DNA of 49,415 bases from an uncultured Methanobrevibacter sp. (GTDB taxonomy: Archaea; Methanobacteriota; Methanobacteria; Methanobacteriales; Methanobacteriaceae): contig CADBPS010000042.1 of assembly GCA_902796575.1 (NCBI GenBank), positions 1 through 49,415 on the forward strand, written 5' to 3'. Positions 35,880-44,292 of this stretch are shown here, piece by piece; positions within the stretch are counted from its first letter, which is position 1, and every line of letters begins with the position of its first letter. Made by a program: the position numbers and the translations under genes. The notes beneath the pieces are model-generated. The model was not told where the DNA came from and searched no databases. It saw nothing but the letters and a program-made list of their open reading frames with translations.

Positions 35880-36323
35880 ATGAAACTTAAAGATTATAAT
35901 TATTATGAAAAAACCGGTGAAGGAGGATGTGTAAGCCAAATGAGAGAATTCATTGACTTATACATTGAAATTCTCAAAAGAGTTAAAAAAGAATCATCAC
36001 CTGAGTTGGATGGCGTTAAAATCAACATCAAACGGACATATCCAAGTGAAATTTATTTAACATTGGCTGATGAAAAGGATGTGCCTGTTAAATTTACTTT
36101 AACCGAAAAAACCAAGGAATATATTATACCAATATTTACTGACATCTGTGAATACAAAGAAGGAAGTGAAAAAATTTCAAAATTATTCCTTGACAAACTC
36201 ACATTAAAAACATTATCTGTTGAAGATATTAAAAAAATAGGCACTGATGATGATTATTTTAAAGGAGTCGTTATTAACCCCCATTCACAGAACTTCATAA
36301 TGGATAAAGAAGGTAATATATAA
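35880..36323 (+). CDS. SseB-like domain protein (second in operon)
   Basis: 147 residues. It carries the same core phrase as its neighbours (YIIPIFTDICEYKEGSEKI at ~80) and ends in GVVINPHSQNFIMDKEG, matching the SseB active-strand region GVVINP. It is encoded 2 bases after the previous gene and is likely translated with it. A related but shorter protein is at 36894-37271. Confidence 0.62.
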   Translation: MKLKDYNYYEKTGEGGCVSQMREFIDLYIEILKRVKKESSPELDGVKINIKRTYPSEIYLTLADEKDVPVKFTLTEKTKEYIIPIFTDICEYKEGSEKISKLFLDKLTLKTLSVEDIKKIGTDDDYFKGVVINPHSQNFIMDKEGNI

Positions 36324-36333
36324 TTTAAAAAAA

Positions 36334-36356
36334 AAGAGTATTGAAGATTTACTCTT
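36334..36356. terminator. Hairpin between convergent genes
   Basis: AAGAGTA and TACTCTT (7 bp, 9-nt loop), preceded by A9 on the + strand, overlapping the stop of the minus-strand gene. Confidence 0.5.
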
Positions 36357-36612
36357 CATCCTCATCCTCGTTTTGACCGTTATTTCTATAATATTTATAC
36401 CTATAAGACATTTTAAAACCAGATATAACTTCTCTTTTTGGCCGACGTTTAGTGCGAATCCTCTCGTCGATGACAAATTCCTTCTGATAGTTCTTATTTA
36501 AATTCTTATTCTGCAGAGGACGAACTCTCTTATGCCGTTCATGAGGAGATTTATACATTCTTTTTCTAAGTAAACGTCTGCGATTGGTTACTAATCTTAT
36601 CACAAAAATCAC
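36349..36612 (-). CDS. Small basic protein, unknown
   Basis: 84-87 residues. The N-terminal two thirds are very basic (RRRLLRKRMYKSPHERHKR and RIRTKRRPKRE), and the C-terminus is acidic (NGQNEDEDEE). The GTG at 36612 overlaps the upstream stop as GTGA; a second GTG at 36603 has AGTGAT five bases before it and is an equal candidate. The charge suggests nucleic acid or ribosome binding. I do not recognise the family. Confidence 0.6.
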   Translation of the reverse strand: MIFVIRLVTNRRRLLRKRMYKSPHERHKRVRPLQNKNLNKNYQKEFVIDERIRTKRRPKREVISGFKMSYRYKYYRNNGQNEDEDEE

Positions 36613-36791
36613 TTATTTTTAGAAGCAGATTTATCTAAAGTAGCTTGAATTTCATCAATTCTTTCAACAACAACCTTAATAGCTTGTTCACCTTGACGGG
36701 TTGGATTAATACCCTGTTCAACAAGTAAAGCATCCCTGATATCCCTCAATCTATCAATTGAATCAATTTTCATAATGGTTGAATAAAACAT
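36609..36791 (-). CDS. Small helical protein, unknown
   Basis: 60 residues, nearly all helical (IDRLRDIRDALLVEQGINP, then VVVERIDEIQATLDKS). GGAGGA lies ten bases before the ATG at 36791. Its stop overlaps the next gene by four bases, so the two small proteins are coupled and probably act together. Family not recognised. Confidence 0.65.
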   Translation of the reverse strand: MFYSTIMKIDSIDRLRDIRDALLVEQGINPTRQGEQAIKVVVERIDEIQATLDKSASKNK

Positions 36792-36862
36792 CTAAAAAAT
36801 TCCTCCATTTATTCCAATAGTAATATTATATAAAACATTTAATTTAAACTTATCACTTAAAA

Positions 36863-36871
36863 AAATATATA
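36863..36871 (+). promoter_or_regulatory. TATA box, leaderless gene
   Basis: AATATATAG lies about 25-30 bases before the ATGATG at 36894, so the following mRNA probably starts at or next to its start codon. Confidence 0.45.
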
Positions 36872-36893
36872 GTATGAAATTTAAACCAAATAA

Positions 36894-37271
36894 ATGATGA
36901 AAATTGAAAACATAATACACGACGAATTAAAGGAAAAAATAAGAATGATTTATCTCTATGAGGAAAATAACAATTCAAAAATGATTGAAAATACAGATAA
37001 CTCAATAAAAAAATATCTTTCTGAAAATGAATTCATAATATCTGTAGAAAATGATGAACTGGTTAAAATCCCTTACGGAAATGATGGAAATTATGTTATT
37101 CCTATTTTTACAGATTTAAACGAATATGAACGTGGAATGGAATATTACGAACTAAATAAAATGATTAAAAACAAGGACTATGCAGTAGGCAAAATAAAAA
37201 AAATAGATGATCCTAATTTTTTAGGATATCTAATCAACATAGCTAGTGTCAGCTATATTACTTGTCTTTAA
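36894..37271 (+). CDS. SseB-like protein, short paralogue
   Basis: 125 residues (or 124 from ATG 36897). It has the same core as the protein at 35880 (YVIPIFTDLNEYERGMEYY at ~70, FLGYLINIASVSYIT at the end). The 3' end overlaps the convergent Mrp gene by 14 bases. No ribosome binding site; likely leaderless. Confidence 0.6.
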   Translation: MMKIENIIHDELKEKIRMIYLYEENNNSKMIENTDNSIKKYLSENEFIISVENDELVKIPYGNDGNYVIPIFTDLNEYERGMEYYELNKMIKNKDYAVGKIKKIDDPNFLGYLINIASVSYITCL

Positions 37272-38133
37272 GGAAATCTTCGGATATTTTTTTTACAATT
37301 TCCTTAAATCTTTTTGAAACTTCACTATTAGGTTCCAGTGTTGATACAACACCATCTTTGTTCGGTGAATCACTAACTTCTTCGGTTAATGGTAAATCTC
37401 CAAGATATTCAATTTCCATTTCTTCAGAGAATGCTTCACCGTCACCTTTACCGAAAATATTTAATTTTTCCCCACAGTGAGGACAGATGTAATAAGCCAT
37501 ATTTTCAATTAATCCAATCTGGTCAACATTCATCATATTAACCATTTTAACACATTTTAAAACATCTTCCTGAGATACTACATTTGGTGTTGTTACCATA
37601 ATTACAGCATCAGTATCAGGAATTGTCTGTAAAATAGTTAGCGGTTCATCACCTGTTCCAGGAGGATTGTCAATTATTAAAACATCAAGTGGACCCCATT
37701 CCACTTCAGCAATCAATTGTTTTATGGAACCGGATTTTTGAGGACCTCTCCATATGATAGGAGTATCAATACTGTCTATCATAAATGCCATAGATATAAC
37801 TTTAAGACCACTTGGAGCTTCAACAGGAACCATGTTACGATTTTCATTGATAAATAAATCCTCTCCTTCAAGACCAAGCATTTTAGGTATATTTGGTCCA
37901 TGGATATCAGCATCCAAAATACCAGTTGAGAATCCTAATTTCTGAAATGTTTCAGCCAGATTAGCAGCAACAGTTGATTTTCCAACTCCTCCTTTTCCAC
38001 TCATAACAGAAATTTTGTATTTGATCTGGCCAAGATTTTTAGATAATTTAATTTCCTGTTCAATCATTTGTCTTTGTTGTTCTGGAGTCATTTGACCACC
38101 ATGATGATGGCCATGATGTGGATTTTCAGCCAT
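37258..38133 (-). CDS. Mrp/NBP35 family Fe-S carrier P-loop ATPase
   Basis: 291 residues from ATG 38133 with GGGAG nine bases upstream. A His-rich N-terminus (HHGHHHGG, residues 5-12) is followed by the deviant Walker A motif GKGGVGKST at about 48, and the CxxC pair (ICPHCGEK) near residue 210 that binds the bridging 4Fe-4S cluster between subunits. The protein delivers Fe-S clusters to apo-enzymes, which methanogens need in large amounts. The His-rich tail may bind metal. It follows the FAD reductase gene by 14 bases. Confidence 0.92.
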   Translation of the reverse strand: MAENPHHGHHHGGQMTPEQQRQMIEQEIKLSKNLGQIKYKISVMSGKGGVGKSTVAANLAETFQKLGFSTGILDADIHGPNIPKMLGLEGEDLFINENRNMVPVEAPSGLKVISMAFMIDSIDTPIIWRGPQKSGSIKQLIAEVEWGPLDVLIIDNPPGTGDEPLTILQTIPDTDAVIMVTTPNVVSQEDVLKCVKMVNMMNVDQIGLIENMAYYICPHCGEKLNIFGKGDGEAFSEEMEIEYLGDLPLTEEVSDSPNKDGVVSTLEPNSEVSKRFKEIVKKISEDFLKDK

Positions 38134-38147
38134 AAATATCATCTCCC

Positions 38148-39479
38148 TTAATTAAATTTTTTACTAACTTCTTCAACAGCAAGAACTAAAGGATCTGTAA
38201 CCATGGAAACAGGAGGTGCATAAGCAAATTCCACATTACTTAATTCAAAACAGGTTAAACCTTCTGTAATAGCTAATGTCATTGTATCAATTCTTTCAGC
38301 AACTCTTTCTTCAGCTATTATTTGACAACCAATAATTCTTCCTTCACTGTCACAGATAACTTTAATATCCATCGGTTTTGCATTAGGATAATAACGTGCC
38401 CTCGTAAGTGCTTCTATTTTTTGTACAATCGGTCGGATTCTGTTCTGCTGTGCGAAACTTGAAGTATAACCTACAGCACCAAATTCCAGTTTTCCGATTT
38501 TTGATACCATTGAATTTAAAACCGGATTAAAATTGGATTTTTTACCACATATTGTTCGGGCTAATGTTTTTGACTGACGGACTGCAGTTGTTCCTAATTG
38601 GCTGATTGTATTTGATCCAAGTATCAGGTCTTTGGATTCGACACAGTCTCCGACTGCATAAACATCTTCGACACTGGTTTCCATGTGTTCATTGACTTTA
38701 ATTGCCCATCTTCCAATTTCACATCCGGCCATTCTTCCCAAATCAAGTTCAGCCCTAACACCAGTAGCTATAATAACTAAATCAGCATCCATTACTTCAT
38801 CATCCCCAAAGCATACCTTTTCAACAGATTTTTCACCAATCAGTTTGGTAACAGGTTTGCCTAAAACAACATTGATACCTTCTTCTTCAAGATAGTCAAC
38901 AATAATATCTGCCATGTCTTTATCAAGAGATCTTGGCACTATTTGCGGCATCATTTCACTTAATGTAACATTCAAACCTTTTTCCATTAATGCAAACGCT
39001 ATTTCAATACCTATTAAACCGGCACCCATAACAACGGCACTTTTAGCATCATTGATAGCATTTTGAACTTTAACTCCATCATCAATGTTTCTGATTTGAT
39101 AAACACCTTCCAAATTAACACCATCCATTGGAGGAACAAATGGATTACCCCCAGTAGCTAAAACTAATTTATCATATTTTATTTCTGTTGATTTAGAATT
39201 CTGTTCATAAGTAACAGTTTTTTCATTACTATCAACTGAAGTAACTTCAACTTCTGTAATAATATCAATATTTTTAGATTTATAATCTTCAGGTGTTCTC
39301 ATTACAATATCATCAAACGAAGCAATTTTTCCAGACAATACATAAGGAATGGCACATGGAGAATACGCAACCTTATTATCCCTTGTAAGAACAGTTATTT
39401 CACAATTACTATCAATTTTACGAATATTTGAAGCTGTGGATATTCCTCCAGCCCCACCACCTACAATCACTATTTTCAT
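38148..39479 (-). CDS. FAD-dependent CoA-disulfide reductase/NADH oxidase-type protein
   Basis: 443 residues from ATG 39479. The FAD loop IVGGGAGGISTASNIR starts at residue 4. The active-site cysteine region reads AYSPCAIPYVLSG, matching the single-Cys of CoA-disulfide reductase and NADH oxidase. The NAD(P)-binding motif is VVMGAGLIGIEIAFAL, and ATG VYAVGDC marks the FAD-pyrophosphate contact. The C-terminal dimerisation domain is present. It may reduce CoA-disulfide, polysulfide or oxygen. Co-transcribed with the Mrp gene. Confidence 0.88.
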   Translation of the reverse strand: MKIVIVGGGAGGISTASNIRKIDSNCEITVLTRDNKVAYSPCAIPYVLSGKIASFDDIVMRTPEDYKSKNIDIITEVEVTSVDSNEKTVTYEQNSKSTEIKYDKLVLATGGNPFVPPMDGVNLEGVYQIRNIDDGVKVQNAINDAKSAVVMGAGLIGIEIAFALMEKGLNVTLSEMMPQIVPRSLDKDMADIIVDYLEEEGINVVLGKPVTKLIGEKSVEKVCFGDDEVMDADLVIIATGVRAELDLGRMAGCEIGRWAIKVNEHMETSVEDVYAVGDCVESKDLILGSNTISQLGTTAVRQSKTLARTICGKKSNFNPVLNSMVSKIGKLEFGAVGYTSSFAQQNRIRPIVQKIEALTRARYYPNAKPMDIKVICDSEGRIIGCQIIAEERVAERIDTMTLAITEGLTCFELSNVEFAYAPPVSMVTDPLVLAVEEVSKKFN

Positions 39480-39619
39480 TATAACAAAACCTTCCATATA
39501 ACAACTAATTTGTCTAACAATAAACACTTTGTCAATAATGAATATAAATAATTAAGGTATATAATCTCCACAGAACAAGTTTGTTATTTCTAATATTAAT
39601 TCTAATTTTCAACCTCACC

Positions 39620-39630
39620 ATATATAAATT
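39620..39630 (+). promoter_or_regulatory. TATA box of the CAT-like gene
   Basis: ATATATAAATT ends 20 bases before the ATG at 39651, implying a leaderless mRNA. Confidence 0.5.
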
Positions 39631-39650
39631 ATCAATTCAAATTTATAATT

Positions 39651-40280
39651 ATGAAGAAGCTAGATTTTAATCTGAATGAAAATCCATTTATAAACTTCCA
39701 GTCCTCAAGGTACACAATGTCTGCAAGAGTTGATGTGGAAAAATTATGGAAATATTGTAAAAAAAGTGATTATTCGTTTTTTATACTGAGTTTAGGCTGT
39801 CTGATTAATAGTGTAAACAGCGTTGGAAATTTGAAAAAAAGAATAATAAACAATGAAGTTGTTGAATATGACTATCTTGAGGGAGTAACACCAATAATGG
39901 ATGAATGTGATAATGATTATAAAGAAATGAAAGTTAAAATACCTCAAGAATTTAAGGATATTTATGAATGGCATGATTATGCTAAAAAATTAAGTAAAGA
40001 TATTTTAAATAATAAAAAAGACTGTTTTACACTAGCTATGGAAAAAAGAGATTTTACCAATATTGCGAATTTTTCATGTATACCCTGGGTTGATTTTGAT
40101 TCTGTCACATCCTGCGTTTTAAACGGCAGACAAATCCAGCCATTAATAACCTGGGGTGGAGTAAACAAAAATTATGAGATGAGCATTTCCATAACCGTAA
40201 ATCATATATTCGTCCATGGATATGACTTAGGATTATTCTACAGAAATGCACAGAAGGAATTCAATCAGGCATATCCGTAA
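39651..40280 (+). CDS. Chloramphenicol acetyltransferase-like protein
   Basis: 209 residues. It aligns along the CAT length: RYTMSARVDVEKLW near the start, then SCIPWVDFDSVT and the C-terminal NHIFVHGYDLGLFY, which stands for the catalytic HHxxxDG region with the second His kept. The conserved DG is HG/YD here. Similar proteins in gut anaerobes acetylate small hydroxyl or amine substrates; antibiotic resistance is not implied. The 3' end overlaps the convergent gene by 16 bases. Confidence 0.8.
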   Translation: MKKLDFNLNENPFINFQSSRYTMSARVDVEKLWKYCKKSDYSFFILSLGCLINSVNSVGNLKKRIINNEVVEYDYLEGVTPIMDECDNDYKEMKVKIPQEFKDIYEWHDYAKKLSKDILNNKKDCFTLAMEKRDFTNIANFSCIPWVDFDSVTSCVLNGRQIQPLITWGGVNKNYEMSISITVNHIFVHGYDLGLFYRNAQKEFNQAYP

Positions 40281-40882
40281 CTTACAATATTTCCGTCCTT
40301 GTCAACAACACGCATATAACCGTCATCATAGTAAACTTGTTCATATTCTCCAAAATCTTTACGACGAACCTCATGCAATTTTGGATCCCATCCATCAGCG
40401 GTAACTTTATCTTCTTCACGGATATCGGCGCTTTCACTGCTGGTTGAAGCTTCATTAACCGGTTCAACAGATTCCAATTCTCTAATTTCGATATTTTGTG
40501 TTATATTTGACTTTGAATATTTAAAATCACCCTGAAAAACAATATTAACATTATAACTGCCAGGAGATATATTATTCAGTTTAACGGATGCCTCACCGTT
40601 GCTGTTTGTTGTAGCAACAAAGCTGTTTCCACCAATATTAATGCTAATTTTCTGATTTGAAATCGGATTATTGTTGCTGTCAGTTAAACAAACTGCTATA
40701 GAATCGCCTACATATAACTGATCGGCACTGATCATTGAAATATTGGTTGACTGTGCGAAAGGATTAACCAGAATTACAATTCCTGCAACCAGTATAATAA
40801 CAATAATTGCCAGCAATATTATAATTATCTTATTTGATTCTATTGAAAGCCCCTTTTTATATTCCCAATATTTTTGAAGCAT
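40265..40882 (-). CDS. Single-TM membrane protein with Ig-like domain
   Basis: About 205 residues. One TM helix (NKIIIILLAIIVIILVAGIVILV) comes near the start, then an Ig-like domain (VGDSIAVCLTDSNNNPISNQ onward) homologous to that of the protein at 86-541, then an acidic linker and a C-terminal segment YYDDGYMRVVDKDGNIV. The start is unclear: ATGs at 40888 and 40882 lie inside the 3' end of the amidohydrolase gene, while AAAGGGG falls after them with no ATG/GTG/TTG at good spacing. It is the last gene of the MFS-amidohydrolase operon. Confidence 0.65.
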   Translation of the reverse strand: MLQKYWEYKKGLSIESNKIIIILLAIIVIILVAGIVILVNPFAQSTNISMISADQLYVGDSIAVCLTDSNNNPISNQKISINIGGNSFVATTNSNGEASVKLNNISPGSYNVNIVFQGDFKYSKSNITQNIEIRELESVEPVNEASTSSESADIREEDKVTADGWDPKLHEVRRKDFGEYEQVYYDDGYMRVVDKDGNIVSYGYA

Positions 40883-41651
40883 TATCATATAGAATAGCTG
40901 CTCTTTCATCATCAGACAGGTTGATTTTATTGAACAGTTCAAATTCCTTGTCTGCCTCCCACATAGGATAATCGGTTCCCCACAGTACCTTATCAACACC
41001 ATATGCTCTAATAAGCTTTTCAGCGGTAGATGGTGATAAGTCATAGAGACTGGAACTTAAATCAACATATAAATTAGGAGTTCCTGCCAGCTTTTCAGTT
41101 GCCTCTTCCCATACACTCCAGCCTGCAAAATGAGCTCCTATAACTGTCATTTCAGGAAATTTATCTAAAAAAGGTTTTAATTGAGGAGGGTTCGAATAAT
41201 TATATCTATAATCACCGCAATGGATTAAAACCGGAACATTACCATCATTAATAACTTCACCTAATCTGAATGCTCTTTCATCATTTAATGCAAATCTTTG
41301 AAAATCTGGATGGAGCTTAACACCTTTAAGACCCAGACTGATCAGGTATTCAAAATCCCCTTTTATATCATCACTGTCTGGATGTAATGTACCGAAACCT
41401 GTGAAAAGATTTGGATGTGAGTTAACTTCACTAGCTATAAATTCATTTATTGATTTAACCTGTTTTGGAGTGGTTGCTACTGAATGAACCAAATAATGAA
41501 CAACCCCTACCTTTTCACCATCCCTTATTAAATCATCTGTTCTTCCATTTAGTGACATGTCCAAGTCATAAAAATCTCTGATTCCTTTAACAGCTTTTGA
41601 AGCAATTTTACTTGGATAAATATGACAATGTGCATTAATAATTTTCTGCAT
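40857..41651 (-). CDS. Amidohydrolase-2 family TIM-barrel hydrolase/decarboxylase
   Basis: 264 residues. The metal motif HCH opens the barrel (INAHCHIYPSKIA), followed by GVKLHPDFQRF, VLIHCGDYRYNY, VIGAHFAGWS and VLWGTDYPMWE, the full metal ligand set of the family. AAGGAGG precedes the ATG. Members act as decarboxylases or lactonases on aromatic or related acids; the substrate is unknown. It lies 18 bases after the MFS transporter, which may import or export the substrate or product. Confidence 0.88.
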   Translation of the reverse strand: MQKIINAHCHIYPSKIASKAVKGIRDFYDLDMSLNGRTDDLIRDGEKVGVVHYLVHSVATTPKQVKSINEFIASEVNSHPNLFTGFGTLHPDSDDIKGDFEYLISLGLKGVKLHPDFQRFALNDERAFRLGEVINDGNVPVLIHCGDYRYNYSNPPQLKPFLDKFPEMTVIGAHFAGWSVWEEATEKLAGTPNLYVDLSSSLYDLSPSTAEKLIRAYGVDKVLWGTDYPMWEADKEFELFNKINLSDDERAAILYDNASKILGI

Positions 41652-41669
41652 TAATAAAAATCCTCCTTA

Positions 41670-43064
41670 TTAGTTCTGTGTGTTGAATTTGTCTTTTGAT
41701 TTAATTCCAATTAATGAAGCAAAAATTGATATCAAACAGGCTATTGATGATATTATACAGATTAACTGTGAACTTTGGACTATTAAATTCGCATATTCTG
41801 TTGATAATGGAAGACTGCCCATTACCCATGCGAAGATTAATGTGAGCAAACCGAGACTCATGGTTTGACCTATAGTTCTCATAGTAGCCTGAGATGCAGA
41901 TGCTGTAGGAGCATCTTTTGGCGGAACTGAACTCATAATTGCATTTGTATTTGGAGATGAGAACAGTCCCATACCGACACCCTGCAGAATCATCGCCACT
42001 ACAACCAGATAAACCGGAGTGTTGGCATCCAAAAATATTAAGATGACCAATGCGAAAGTAGTAATCAGCATTCCTGCTGCAGCCAGCTTTTGAGGATGAA
42101 TCCTGTCTGAAAGTTTTCCAGTATTAGGTGCTAAAATAGCCATTATAAGAGGAGTAACAATTAAAATCAGTCCTGACATTTGGGCATCCCATCCTCTGAC
42201 ATACTGGAAATGATAATTAAGAATTGTTGTAACAACCATAATAGCTAAATAACTGCATAATGCAGCTATATTTGATGATGTAAACTTAGTATTTTTAAAT
42301 AATTTCATGTTAAATACAGGAGATTTGACTTTAAGTTCCCACATTGCAAAAATTATTAATAAAACAATACCAATTGCTGTTGCTATTATACCGGTCATAT
42401 TGATTAAATTGGTAAATCCATATATGAATGAGAGGATACCGATTCCGTAAAGAACTGAACCTACAATATCAATTTTGTCCTCTTCATAGGTTTTCCAGTC
42501 CTGAGGTATTTTTAATACCAACAGAATTATACAGAATACTAAAAATGGAATTACAAAGTAAAAAATCGATCTCCATCCAAGATTTTGAACCAAAAATCCG
42601 GAAATAACCGGTGAAGATGAAGTAGCAAGATACACACCAGTAATAGTGAAACCTAAAGCTTTACCTCTATTTTGCGGCTTAACTGATGATACAATCATTG
42701 CCATTGCAGCTACATTAACAAAAGCAACACCCATACCCTGAACAACTCGGGATATAAGGAATACATCAGTTGAAGGAGAAACAACTGCACCAATGGATCC
42801 TATTAAAAATATGACAATACCAATCAGGAGAGATTTCTTAACACCGAATTTGCCCGATATCTGACCTGCCGGAACTGTAAAAACTGCCATTACAAGGAAA
42901 AAAATTGTTGGAATCCAATTTTGAATAACATTATTCATACCGAATTCACTTGCAATAGCTGGAACCCCAATAATAATACCATTTGATAAAAAAACTCCAA
43001 AAAATGAAGTTATAAATGATACTAAAATTACATATGTTTCAAATTCCACTTTCAACTCTCTCAC
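41670..43064 (-). CDS. MFS transporter, EmrB/QacA drug-proton antiporter type
   Basis: 464 residues with about 14 hydrophobic segments. DHA2 landmarks are seen: QISGKFGVKKSLLIGIVIFLIG (motif A), RVVQGMGVAFVNVAAMAMIV (motif B) and SSSPVISGFLVQNLGWRSIF (motif C, antiporter). It is first in an operon with amidohydrolase and Ig membrane protein. Export of a toxic small molecule driven by protons is the family role. Confidence 0.9.
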   Translation of the reverse strand: MRELKVEFETYVILVSFITSFFGVFLSNGIIIGVPAIASEFGMNNVIQNWIPTIFFLVMAVFTVPAGQISGKFGVKKSLLIGIVIFLIGSIGAVVSPSTDVFLISRVVQGMGVAFVNVAAMAMIVSSVKPQNRGKALGFTITGVYLATSSSPVISGFLVQNLGWRSIFYFVIPFLVFCIILLVLKIPQDWKTYEEDKIDIVGSVLYGIGILSFIYGFTNLINMTGIIATAIGIVLLIIFAMWELKVKSPVFNMKLFKNTKFTSSNIAALCSYLAIMVVTTILNYHFQYVRGWDAQMSGLILIVTPLIMAILAPNTGKLSDRIHPQKLAAAGMLITTFALVILIFLDANTPVYLVVVAMILQGVGMGLFSSPNTNAIMSSVPPKDAPTASASQATMRTIGQTMSLGLLTLIFAWVMGSLPLSTEYANLIVQSSQLICIISSIACLISIFASLIGIKSKDKFNTQN

Positions 43065-43119
43065 CTGTTAACAATATTTATTTTGCATTAAATATAAAAT
43101 GTACTGTAAGTGATTGAAA

Positions 43120-43770
43120 ATGACTGATAAAGAATTGAAATTGGAAACAAAATGTTATGATGCATCTGAATATGGTTATTTATATGGTCTGAACAAAAAA
43201 ATACCTGATGATGAGTTTGAAAAAGTTAAGAAATATATGAGAAATTTTAGAAGGAAAGACTTTATTGATGGAATTATTAAAGTTACAGGACGGCCTGAAG
43301 GATACAGATGTCTTGAAAAAGATGTGGGAAAAGTTGAAGAAATTCTTGGAATTGAAAATACCCTGGAAAAAAGAAGAGAAAAAATAAGAACCGCAATGGA
43401 AGACCCTATTAAAAAAGCAAATTTAATGGATAATACATATAACTGGATTAATACATTATTCAAACAGGGCGGAATCAGACCTAAACAGAATCTGTCAAGA
43501 CTTGCTGTTCATGCTACAAAGATCTATGATCCTCAGGATAGCTTTAAAAACGGCTGTGAAAATGGTGAGGGAAGTCTCTTTATATACACTCCTCATGGAA
43601 TGTGGTATATTATTAACAACTGCAGCAAAAACAGTGATTTGTCATTGAATAATGTTGAAAGTGATTATGGTGGAGCAATCGGCTACAGATTAATGTATGA
43701 TGACACCCTTGATACACTAATTAGGATATACTGTGAAGAGAATCTGTATAGTGGTGAAAAACTATACTAA
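43120..43770 (+). CDS. Unknown conserved protein
   Basis: 216 residues from ATG 43120 with AGTGAT five bases upstream. It is soluble and rich in charged helices in the first 120 residues (EKVKKYMRNFRRKDFIDG). A beta-rich C-terminal part follows (LFIYTPHGMWYIINNC and GGAIGYRLMYDD). I do not recognise the family. Its stop slightly overlaps the convergent nitroreductase gene. Confidence 0.6.
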   Translation: MTDKELKLETKCYDASEYGYLYGLNKKIPDDEFEKVKKYMRNFRRKDFIDGIIKVTGRPEGYRCLEKDVGKVEEILGIENTLEKRREKIRTAMEDPIKKANLMDNTYNWINTLFKQGGIRPKQNLSRLAVHATKIYDPQDSFKNGCENGEGSLFIYTPHGMWYIINNCSKNSDLSLNNVESDYGGAIGYRLMYDDTLDTLIRIYCEENLYSGEKLY

Positions 43771-44292
43771 AAAATGAATCTTATCTTTGTCAATATCATC
43801 AATAGTATGGGGTTCAATATCTTTTTTGGGAATTCCCAATGCTAGAATCCCTACAATACGATAGAAATCATCAATTTTAATAATATCCCTGACAAGTTTC
43901 TCACAGTCTTCATCATTTTTGGATTTTCTAAGGTGTATCTGAACCCAGCAGCTGCCTACATCAAGACTGGTGGCCATCAGCTGCATATATGCAAGGCTGA
44001 TAGAAGAATCCTCAATCCACGTGTCGGATTTTAAGGAATCTGCAACAACAATGACTGCTTTATCTGCATCAGCCAGAAACTTGGATCCAGATTTTTTAAC
44101 ATCTGCAAGCTGTTTTAAAGTATCTTTGTTTGAAACTACCAGTAAATTGCATGGTTTTAGATTTCTGCTTGTAGGTGCTAAAAGACCAGCTTCAAGAATT
44201 TTATTTAACTGAAATTTAGTAATATTGTCATCTGCAAACTCACGGACACTCCTTCTTTTTAAAAGTAAATCAATAAATTCCATAGTAATCAT
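43762..44292 (-). CDS. Nitroreductase family FMN protein
   Basis: 176 residues, or 173 from ATG 44283. FMN contacts are visible (RRSVREFADD at the start, APTSRNLKPC at ~40) and the C-terminal GILALGIPKKD. The ATG at 44292 overlaps the malate dehydrogenase stop as ATGA, so the genes are coupled. It uses NAD(P)H or a flavin-linked donor to reduce nitro or quinone-like compounds; the physiological substrate is unknown. Confidence 0.87.
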   Translation of the reverse strand: MITMEFIDLLLKRRSVREFADDNITKFQLNKILEAGLLAPTSRNLKPCNLLVVSNKDTLKQLADVKKSGSKFLADADKAVIVVADSLKSDTWIEDSSISLAYMQLMATSLDVGSCWVQIHLRKSKNDEDCEKLVRDIIKIDDFYRIVGILALGIPKKDIEPHTIDDIDKDKIHFLV

